Positions 55,259 to 64,000 of a stretch of DNA of 64,000 bases are shown one piece after another. The stretch comes from Chaenocephalus aceratus (lineage: Eukaryota; Chordata; Actinopteri; Perciformes; Channichthyidae): positions 50,987 through 114,986 of the forward strand of contig JAMFTG010000633.1 in assembly GCA_023974075.1 (NCBI GenBank). Direction: 5' to 3'. Position 1 is the first letter of the stretch. Each line of letters starts with the position of its first letter. The position numbers were made by a program, and so were the translations under genes. The notes under the pieces are model-generated. The model was not told the DNA's origin. It ran no database searches and worked only from the letters and a program-made list of their open reading frames with translations.

Positions 55259-57040
55259 AAGCCAATTTTCTGAATGGAACATGGGTTATTATTATTTTTA
55301 AACTTCAATAAAATCACAACCTTTCTTTAATAATAGACACTATTGTGGTAACCGACACTGATTTGTGTTCATGTTACTTAGATTTCCTTCCTTTTAGTGA
55401 ATTTGCATTTCCACCATTCTTCCTGTGTATCTTTTTTAATTCCAAAGGGACAAAAAAAGCTTGGGCTTTCTTCAAATAACCACTGAGGACTATGATCCAA
55501 AGTGTCAAGGCTGTGTACTCTGTGTTAACCTTAAAGGAAGGATTCTACAAAGCTCTCAGTGATTAATGACCAGCAATACTGTGACCCCACAAAGCATGAA
55601 GACTGTAAAACATCAGGCCTCTGGTAAGAAACATCTGTGTTTTTGTCACATAGCGAGACCCGAGTTTGACCTCCAAAAGCATCCAGCCCATCAAGCTTGG
55701 CGAGGATCTTGCAGGCAAGCCACATAACGAGCAGCAAAGTTGTGCTGGAACAATGTGCTCTGTATGAGTGGAATGTGTCTCTAATGACTCCTCTGCCACC
55801 ATTACCAAGAATAATGTTCAAATCATAAACAGTGTAATAAGGTTAACTTGCAACTGTAGAAAGACTGGAGCTAGATGTTGATTTCCTCAATGATGTAACA
55901 TGTTGTTATCAAGGAGAAGGAGAAAGTGAAATCTCACTGGTTCAGATCTTAAAATACACTTCTTAATGTTACAGCATTTTGACAGCTGCAACAACTGTTC
56001 ATGCAGGATGCAATATTTATTTTGCATGCAGGTAGATTTCTGTCTCTTTTTTTCTGAGCTCCTGTTATAATGCTGTAAAGAAATGCAAAGTGTGCTCAAC
56101 AAAACAAAACCAAACAAATCTATGCATTTCAGAGCAACTAATGTGTCCATCAATAGCCATTCTACAGAGATGATGTTACACAAGGCGCTGACCTGCTTTT
56201 TTTCCGCACAATTTACGGTGTGCCTCTGGATAAAAGCACCGGCTAATCAGCATAGAAATCAGTACTGTAAGCCATATGTTGACGTTTGTAATGGGGTTGC
56301 AGCTTCCCATGATTACTCTCAATACTGTAGCTTCACATTAATAGATGCAGAGTAACCGTGCTGCGCTTTGTGCTGCAGGGTTCAGCCACGCCGATTGATC
56401 GAGGCTGAATCGACTGTTGTTCAAACTCCCCACAGGCAGCCAATGGATACAAGACCACACTGCTACGCTGCATTGACTGAACTCTACAGCGGATGTATAA
56501 TGCATACACGTTTACACAGGGGCACACATGCAAACACACTTAAAGATGATAAAGGGCAAAAGGCGAAATCGATACAATCCGCTGTAAAACGCACAAATAT
56601 AAACATGTCGATGCACTCAAATAAACCTGCGGCACAAAGACACCCAAGGCTGCATGAAAACCCTCTGTGATAAAACCAGTTGACTTGGAATACAATTTGC
56701 ATTTGGAAAGCGGAGCACTGCCCTGCATGGCTGTTTAGGGGGGGGGGGGGGGGGCGTATTTGCGCACGTGTACACAAACACACAACGCCTAGAGGCAGTG
56801 GGAGTCAAGTGACATGACTGCAGACCGACTAGGACAAGATAATTTCGATCTCCTAAAACCAACATCCAACGTGCACATCTCGAAAACCCAGAATAGCATA
56901 GATGCACACCGAGAAAACCATATCTAAATATTATATTCATGTGTGCTGTGTTGTAAAGCCATGGGGTTCATGTTTTCTTCTGCTCAGTATAGAAGCATCC
57001 TACCGCCATAGGGTATCTGCTGTATCTTTCATTGTGCGGT
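55259..57040. other. Noncoding, nothing firm
   Basis: No exon, RNA or element recognised. A G homopolymer lies at about 56739-56754. Confidence 0.4.
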
Positions 57041-57049
57041 GTATTTTAC

Positions 57050-57118
57050 CCTCTGCGCTCCTGTCTATGGAGTGCACTCATTCACTGCATTCTGTATTTA
57101 TACATTCCAATGACGTCA
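57050..57118 (-). promoter_or_regulatory. CRE plus TATA promoter-like motif, possible 5' exon
   Basis: On the minus strand a perfect palindromic CRE, tgacgtca (57118-57111), is followed 8 bp later by a TATA-like tataaata (57102-57095). About 14 bp further on is a short open frame (ATG at 57081, MSALHRQERR) ending at a possible gtaaaa donor (57049) in phase 2, the phase SRPK2 exon 2 needs. A TATA box normally fires about 30 bp downstream, which would be past this ATG, so the coding idea is weak. It could be a promoter for an SRPK2 5' exon or for nothing. Confidence 0.2.
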
Positions 57119-58271
57119 GCCAGCCACAAAGCCCGGTATTATTGAGGTTACATCCGCACACACACAAGCGAGCGAGAGCGTCACAAGTACACTATGTTTG
57201 TTATTACAAACATACTGTAAGCACACAGGAAGTACAGTATATACACAAGTCTTCCCTCAATCTAGTATGTTCTTCAGCTGTTAAGATATGGTCTTTATTG
57301 ACAGTCAGCAAGGATGCAAAAGGATCAGAACCCAATATATACTTGAATTAGCTTGGACAATAAACCTAATTTACCAGCATTAAGTACCTCAATTGACTTA
57401 CTTAGGTTTGTGAATCCTGTGTGATAAAACTGAGAAGCAGCAACAAGTGACATTGCAACCGAATCTGCCAAAGTCCATAGTTAAATCAACATTACATGAT
57501 TCATCTGTGTTGCTTTATGTGACTGTTTATGAGCTGTGACCACTCCCAAGGGGTTTGACTGAAAGCTAAGGCCTATTTTCGAGCTAGGTAATAATAACAC
57601 AACGTTATTAGTTTTCAGAAGCAGGCTCTAAATCATTTCTAGTAACCACTGCCAATCAAAGTGAATGTCACCATTAATGAGATCTATATACAGTATATAA
57701 CGCTGTCCTAAGAACTACAATATACACCTGTCAATCAAAGGAAGAGCCGAAACAGGGAGCTTATTGGATACACATCACTACAATACGTGTCAGAAATCAC
57801 ATGCATGTTGTCCAATTGTAATTCCTCAAAACGGCAACATTGCAGAAGTCTACAGTTAATAAAAGTCCTACTCATTTCTGACTTATTCTATGCAAAATGT
57901 ATATAGTATACAAAAACAAATCAAGGTTGTTTAATTTGAATCGCTGTTTTGATGTTTTTCAGACATGATGTGTTCCTGAGATAAATAGCAGCGATCATTG
58001 CACCTTCTCTGTATGACACATGCAAGCTTGTTTGCCGTTTTCACAAATGCAAATAGAAACATGATTTGACCGGTTTTAAACCAGAATGCTAAAATAAGTG
58101 AGTCACGTGTGTCAAGAGCAACACAAAAAGCAAAGGTTTCAATGCTTTAAAAACACATAAGTGGTTCAACTTGATCACTCATTTTAATCAGTTGTGTTTA
58201 TCTTGTAAAAAGAGTCTCAGTAAATTCACCCTCAAAATGCACTCGATAGACGGACTGCCCACCGTTTATCT

Positions 58272-58711
58272 GGTACCACTTTACAATAAGACTACCCTTA
58301 TAAAGGGTTCATAAAGGGTTTCTAATTAGATTGTAAACACTTTATTAATCATTAAGAATCATTTATAAACCAGTTCTAACAGTTTGCATACATCAACACA
58401 GGCTCACTATTTGGCAAGAGGACTAAGCCTTATATTGGCTACTTAGCGAGAATCAACTCAGTGAACAACAGATACCAAGGATGCTGGCTGATGAAGAACA
58501 CGAAGTAAGCTAAGTAGCCAATATAAGGCTTAGCAGTACAGATAAATGTGGGCTCACTATTTGGCAAGCAACCGGTCACAGTTGCCCCGTTTATCTCATG
58601 TCTTCTAAAAGCTTATTAATGATTTAGAAAGTGTTCACAACCTAATTAATAAATTAATTACAAACTATTCATAAACCCTTTATAAGGGTAGTCTTATTGT
58701 AAAGTGGTACC
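58272..58711. mobile_element. hAT-like MITE with long inverted ends and 8-bp TSD
   Basis: The terminal repeats extend about 50 bp: ggtaccactttacaataaga on both ends, continuing ctacccttataaagggtt. Flanks are identical gtttatct (58264-58271 and 58712-58719). Internally it holds a second inverted pair (aagccttatattggctactt at about 58428 and its complement near 58510) and a direct repeat of ggctcactatttggcaag (about 58403 and 58550). Confidence 0.9.
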
Positions 58712-58969
58712 GTTTATCTTATCTTTCCCTTAGATCCAGGCCTAGACAAATGTTGCACCAATTAAATATTGACTACGGTTTATCTTTCTTAAAAACATAT
58801 TTAAGACCATTTTGGGCTGCAGGTTATTTATACTATAAATAGTGAAGAAAAAAATCCAAGATGATGCCTTGTAAAGTCTTATTTCTCCTTTCAACAATCC
58901 AACAGTTAATTAATGATCAAGATAGTCAATGAATCATTTAAGCTCTTGAAAACCAAGTTGTGTTAGTAG

Positions 58970-59631
58970 TAGGGCTGAACGATATATCGTGTCATGGCGA
59001 TAACCGCGATATGCGCGATATTCACATCGCAGGGACGTGCGGTTTTATACATTTTTTATAATATTTTTTTTTTTTATGACGTGCGATATTAAGTAGGTAC
59101 ATTAACTCAAACACGTCATGTTACAATTATTTTGCTGCTTGCTACAAAAGGAAAACTTGCACGGCTCTCATGTCAGGGGTACTTGAGTGAGTGACATGCA
59201 GGCTCTGCATGCACAGCAAACCACCAATCACAATCATTCTTGATCAGATCACAGCAGGCCCCGCCCCGCTAGTTTGCAGACCATCAAAACACCGGTAAAA
59301 AAAATAGCGAGGCACAGGAGGACAATACCGGCGAGAATGAAGATTTACTTCCAAAAAGAAAAGCAACATCTGCCATCTGGAACTATTTTGGATACAAAAA
59401 GGTTCTTCTCTTCTTCATTCACAGATGAACCCCCTTATTTGAGGGGAAGCAATTTGCATTATCATCACATGTTAGATCATGACTTAAGGTATGATGAGTC
59501 AACCAGTTAAGATCCAGACGTCCGTGACTAAAATCCTTCATCCGGTTAAATATAGTTAAAAACAACGCAATATATATCGCAGGGGAAAAAAATATCGCAA
59601 TGTCAGTTTTTTTCAATATCGAGCAGCCCTA
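58970..59631. mobile_element. hAT element with BED-transposase remnant and 8-bp TSD
   Basis: Ends tagggctgaacgatatatcg and (reverse complement) tagggctgctcgatattgaa, flanked by identical gttagtag (58962-58969 and 59632-59639). Inside, 59337-59400 reads EDLLPKRKATSAIWNYFGYK, the start of a BED-finger hAT transposase, then decays with stops. Non-autonomous 662-bp derivative. Confidence 0.9.
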
Positions 59632-59639
59632 GTTAGTAG

Positions 59640-60566
59640 GCTATCCTATAAGGCTCCATACACCCAATCGACCTCCACCAAAAAGAAAGGGTAACCCGAA
59701 AGGTCAAGCACGAAAACATTTAGCATATTTGAACTTCCTGGTAAAAAAGAAATTCAGTACACTTATTGAGAGAGGTGCCATTATTTAGCCCATTAGTCCT
59801 GTCAGTCCACCCTCCATTTGCCACCTTTTCAAGTCAAAAGTCAAAGTCAACTTTATTGTCAATCTCAAAATATGTTTGGACACACAGAAAGATCAAAATA
59901 CTGTTTCCCACAGTCCCGAGGTATACAAAAGACACACATAAAAAAGGCAAGAACTCTCAATATTTACAAAAAACCCAAAATAACCGTTTACTTCAAGTAA
60001 GCAGGATATATTAAAAAAAAGATGATTTACATAGTGCAAATGGGGGTGCAAAAATGTCCATAGCAGCGTAATAATCCACCCATATTCCTGTAGAGAAGTA
60101 AACAAGCAATACGTAGTTCAATAAAAAGTCACGACATAATCCACCAAAGTCTGAACATTTAGATTTACCAGTTAAAAATGAGTACTCACACCCTGTTTTC
60201 ACTTTTTCTATTAGCCTTGTCAACCTAAAACTCCTTTGCTACTTTATTTGTCTTGGTTTTCATCCCTCTCTACCTGTTTCGAAGGGCCCTGTGGTGCAGA
60301 CGGAGTACGCACAAAGCCAGACTCCATCTCTTCTTGGTGGTCAGAGACGTGCTTAACTCCATAAGGTAAAGGTAAAAGTGGTGGACGGAGGGACAGAGGA
60401 AACTGTACGGTAGATCCTTCTCTCTGCTGTGGACTCAGGGATTGAACAGTGGAGGAAGACGAGCCGAGCCCTGAATTCCAGCAGAGGCCACATGGCACTG
60501 TGACACCCACCTGCCAAAGATCCTTCTCAATGCCCAGATGAGATTGGAGTGCCTAAGCATGTAGGC
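59640..60566. other. Noncoding with a small LINE-like tail
   Basis: The stretch at about 59830-59900 (agtcaactttattgtcaatc) resembles a reversed LINE 3' end. The remainder shows no gene; an 88-codon open frame on the minus strand (60244-60510) is Ser/Pro-rich and unsupported. Confidence 0.4.
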
Positions 60567-60824
60567 CAGGGGTGCCCAACCAGTCGATCGTGATTGGGAT
60601 CGTGACTGGGAATCTGAGATTCACGAGATGAGTCTAAAAATAGAACAACAATATTCTGTTTTATTATGTCCTATAACATAATCTTCCTGTGCCAGAATAA
60701 TGCACTTGAACGCATCCAAGCTTTGTGATTGGCCGGCGTGACCCCATGTGTCGGGGCGTGGCAGGTGGGCAGTGCACTTTTTTCACACACAGCGACGTCA
60801 CGAGCTACCCACAATGCAACGCGC

Positions 60825-60827
<3 letters not shown>

Positions 60828-60857
<30 letters not shown>
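60828..60857. repeat. (TA)n microsatellite
   Basis: About 15 TA units inside the hAT element. Confidence 0.9.
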
Positions 60858-60862
<5 letters not shown>

Positions 60863-60977
60863 CGCCATTTTCTGGAGGTGCTAATATCCTGGAGGTGCTA
60901 ATATAAACAGCTAGCTAACGTAGCCAGGCAGAGCGCACTAGTTTTTTTTCTGAATTAACGACCGAAGAAATCGCTGC

Positions 60978-61161
60978 ATGTCTTCGGATTACATCTCTGG
61001 ACTTGAGGGGTGTGCTCTAGGTCGTTACCAGCGTAAATTAGAGCTGTGTGGGTTGTCGGATTGCCCTTACAGACTGCCTGCAGATGTATGGAAAAACGAC
61101 TCTCGAAAGTGGCCTTCGGTCGATTTTGGCAGCATCTACGTCCATCTTCTGGAAACACCAG
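60978..61161 (+). pseudogene. SWIM/YqaJ-family first exon inside a hAT element
   Basis: Starts MSSDYISGLEG and continues RYQRKLELCGLSDCPYRLP, ADVWKNDSRKWPSVDFGSIY and HLLETPG, ending at a gtgaat donor. The R-Y-x-x-K-L...CP-Y-x-x-P...W-x-x-D...WP pattern is that of the N-terminal exon of YqaJ-family transposon proteins, the same family as the pseudogene at 4505-5603 but a different subfamily. The exon is uninterrupted, yet no SWIM exon follows before the hAT transposase remnant. Confidence 0.65.
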
Positions 61162-61396
61162 GTGAATACCCCACTTGTCACAATAATATTATCATGCCAT
61201 TGCATATATGTGGTATTTTAGAGTTGACTATATTGATTAAGGCAATAGACTATGATATTCTGCTTGCACCTCTCGTGAAAAGGCGCATACCGGAAGTACG
61301 GTGTCACCCTCGGCCCAATACCCGTATGTGTGTGTGAAAGACTAGTTCGCTGACGTTGTCCGTGTCAACAGTCCGCACACACACAAGACTGCAATT

Positions 61397-61830
61397 ATGG
61401 CAGAAGCAAAAAAGCCCAAAATATATAATTTTCACTCCGAGTGGGAGGATGATTATTTTTGTATCTATTCCAATTCAAAGTCCATCTGTCTCATCTGCAA
61501 TGCGAGCGTGGCTTTATCGAGAAGGGTAATTTAGGAGCGGCATTTCAAAACAGTGCACAAACGCTACGAGACAGAATTCCCTCCGAATTCTGCCCTACGC
61601 TCCCAAAAGGGGAGGGGCCTGAGAGGATAGCTAAATGCACAGCAGTCCACTTTCACCAGGCCCAACAACAAGAGCAACGCTGCTAGCATCTTATCGTGTC
61701 ATGAAGTCTTTCAAATACGGCGAAGTTGTGAAAGAAGCTTTCCTGGAGGCTGCCGACGCGCTTTTTGGGACAGTAAAAATAACAGTAGCATTTCAACAGG
61801 TTTTTGATATAATAAAAACTCAAGTTAGAT
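61397..61830 (+). pseudogene. hAT transposase N-terminus (GTF2IRD2/Charlie-like), broken
   Basis: ATG at 61397 gives MAEAKKPKIYNFHSEWEDDY, then FCIYSNSKSICLICNASVAL with a zinc-finger C-x-x-C, and an in-frame TAG. Pieces in other frames continue as HKRYETEFP, STFTRPNNKSNAAS and KEAFLEAADALFG. The catalytic RNase-H-like domain is absent. Confidence 0.75.
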
Positions 61831-62524
61831 ACCGTTATTAATCAGCTGTAAGTTTTAGTTTGTTTGAACTTATTCATTATAATTATTGTACAAAATGGTA
61901 TAAGAATGCAAACTTAAATTGATTATAGTCTATTATCAATTCAGGTTAAGAAACTAGTGTTGCTTGCATCCTATTTAAAAAAAGGTATTTCTTTTTATAC
62001 TCTACTAAAATGCAACAAAAAAAGGGTTTGATTCTATTAATTTTGTCTTTTATTGCACTTTGGCAGCAGATTCCTGTGTAGCTTCAGATCTGAGTTGTCT
62101 TATTAGTAAGCCTAATTTATACTTTTGTAGCAACACTATTTTTATATAATGGCAAAGAAAGGGTTCAGAGTCTTTTCTTTGTTCCTGTGTCATGTGTGAC
62201 AGCACTGTTCAATGTTTCTTGAAAACATTACCCACTGTAGTGACGTGTGAATAAACTCCAACTCTGTATCAACAACACTGTTGTGTAACTTCAGTAAAAT
62301 ACTTGTATGTGTGTAGATTAGAAAGAGGTAAGATAAAGGATCTGCAGTATTTTATGAAGTATTGATTGTACAAAGGTCAGTTTTATACAGTAGAAGTGGG
62401 TATTCACCTGGTAGTAGGCTGTCAGTAATGGCTACGCCTCTATTTGGACTGGTAGATCTCGGCAGACTGGCAACTTTAAAAGTAGCTCTCGGTTCATAAA
62501 AGGTTGGGCACCCCTGATGTAGGC

Positions 62525-64000
62525 ACTAATACACAAAATACTGAATTATAACATAGGCCAAAATGCATTGATTTGACACACGAACAGACGCCCACACGAT
62601 ATCTCTCATACAGATCTGAATGCAACACCCAGAATATATTAGCACCCGTCCATCGTAACAGCACACTCGTTACCTAAATAACTCTGAGCACTCTGAGAAG
62701 ACATCCACTGTTAATTAAGCTCCCATACGCTGTTCCCTAATATACTTTATCATTTGATTTGTCAGCTCATCAGCATAGCAGTGTGTCTGATGTCGAAAGC
62801 ATTACATATTGCTGTTAATGCAGAGTAGGATGGGGGCTTCTGGTTTGGCAAGAGCTGGCAGAAAGACTAGCAGTGTCATGTGCAAGCAGTCGTAACAGTT
62901 GGAGCTAATTAAAAATAACGACCTGTGTGTCGGGCAGTTCAGCTCAGGATATCGTTTAGATCAGAGAACTTTAAATGTAATATGTTTTGCTCACTAATTA
63001 TATCCATCTGCTTTTAGAAGGACAAATGAACCTAGAACTAACAGAAATAATTGGTTTATACGTACAATTATGTGTTAATCAAGTCCAATATATTTCACAA
63101 TGGCAGCAGGGGTTGTGTTCATGTATTCAGCAGGCATGTATTCAGCAGGCATGTATTCAGCAGGCATGTATTCAGCAGGCATGTATTCAGCAGGCATGCA
63201 TCACTAAAACAATTTCATTTGTATTTTAAGGCATGTGTAATTAATATTGCAATAAGAACCCTATAGAGACTTTAACATGCACTTCAAGGCAGGGTGGATT
63301 TACTTATTTAGTGACATATTTTGCAAACTGAACTAAATGTATCTTAAAACTGCAGATATTGAAATGTGAACCTAGTACTAACTAGCTAGTAAAATGACGA
63401 ACAATTCAATGATTATCTGAGAATAATCTTCCGTAGATCAAGTTATTGATCAATCGACTAATCCTTTCAGCTCTAGAATTGTTATTCTAACTTGAAACCT
63501 TGTCATACCAACTTGTCATATTATGTAGTCTCGTATTTTCACATTGCATTGCATTATTGAAACCACTATTCTCTCACCAGATCGCAGGGGAAAGTACCAT
63601 CACCAGGGTAACCGCACCGGCTCAGCAGTGCACACTTCGTCATCAGAAAGAAAACCACTGTTTGCATTGTGACTTCACTAATGTTTAAACTACGGGCCGG
63701 TGGTGTGAGCCGAGTGTGAGATGAGAGTTGGCATGTTGACAATCTGGAAGCGTTTCAAGGGTCCGCAGCGCTCGAAACCCCTCCCACTCAGAGCTGATGT
63801 AGGTCAATAACAAAATAAATGATAAACACCCATGACCATGCTGCAGGCAGGGACCACAGTTGAACAGTGTTTTCAGACACAACAGACGGATGTTGTTCTC
63901 AGTTATGCAGCAGGCGAGGGGTGACTCAGTTCTACAGGGCATGAGGCGGTGATTGAGGGTTGTGTGAGTGTGAGTGTGAGTGAGTGTGAGTGTGTGTGAG
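62525..64000. other. Noncoding, nothing firm
   Basis: Apart from the 15-bp tandem repeat at 63121-63195 and a gtgtgagtgtgag tract at the very end, no feature was recognised. The SRPK2 first exon was looked for here and not identified. Confidence 0.4.
63121..63195. repeat. 15-bp tandem repeat, five perfect copies
   Basis: Unit atgtattcagcaggc repeated five times without mismatch; each unit is in frame, but the surrounding frame is not a gene. Confidence 0.97.

Larger units (their letters stand above)
60567..62516. mobile_element. hAT (Charlie/GTF2IRD2-like) element with 8-bp TSD
   Basis: Ends caggggtgcccaaccagtcg and (reverse complement) caggggtgcccaacctttta, flanked by identical atgtaggc (60559-60566 and 62517-62524). 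It carries a decayed transposase start (61397-61830), an ISL2EU-type YqaJ-family first exon (60978-61161), and a TA microsatellite (about 60828-60857). A 16-bp unit ctggaggtgctaatat is tandemly doubled near 60873-60904. Confidence 0.9.

Overview
This is vertebrate, intron-rich genomic DNA, almost certainly from a teleost fish and probably a percomorph (inference). The signs are very long CA/TG microsatellites, many hAT, PIF/Harbinger and ISL2EU DNA transposons, L2-type LINE ends, and two recognisable vertebrate genes with teleost-style compact introns. No bacterial or viral operon-like structure is present.

Layout. (1) 0.4-12.4 kb is a transposon nest. Two diverged inverted arms (440-1478 and 9274-12360) flank a decayed PIF/Harbinger element (1479-8642) carrying its two usual genes, a nuclease and a MADF-BESS protein. 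An ISL2EU element (1842-5679, TA target duplication) sits inside the intron of the Harbinger nuclease gene; it carries a THAP exon pair and a SWIM/YqaJ-type gene on opposite strands. A 5'-truncated L2 LINE lies inside the ISL2EU. (2) 12.4-18.9 kb is intergenic, with simple repeats, a possible tetraspanin-like last exon on the minus strand, a 655-bp hAT with a perfect 8-bp duplication, and a further inverted-repeat element. (3) 18.9-24.5 kb is a complete eight-exon ADCK2 gene on the plus strand (612 residues), encoding a mitochondrial UbiB/ADCK-family atypical kinase. A hAT element with an L2 tail sits in its fifth intron. (4) 24.5-47.7 kb is SRPK2 (SR-protein kinase 2) on the minus strand, tail-to-tail with ADCK2, with facing poly(A) signals about 100 bp apart. 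All coding exons from the second onward are visible and their phases add up to an open frame of 865 codons, except for one extra base in the fourth exon. (5) 47.7-64 kb is upstream of the visible SRPK2 exons (presumably its long first intron and/or promoter region) and holds microsatellites, four well-delimited DNA transposons and LINE ends.

The main discoveries are in SRPK2. The kinase C-lobe segment is encoded by two tandem exons of identical length and phase (30541-30633 and 29623-29715). One reads like SRPK2 and the other like SRPK1, which suggests mutually exclusive splicing of one gene into two kinase flavours. In addition, six of the seven 5' splice sites of exons 2-8 lie 6-21 nt from a CA or GU dinucleotide tract, a layout that could couple splicing to repeat length. 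The acidic spacer is much longer than in mammalian SRPK2, and exon 4 carries a one-base frameshift of unknown origin.

ADCK2 acts on mitochondrial lipid/coenzyme Q metabolism; SRPK2 phosphorylates RS-domain splicing factors. I see no functional link between them beyond their convergent arrangement.
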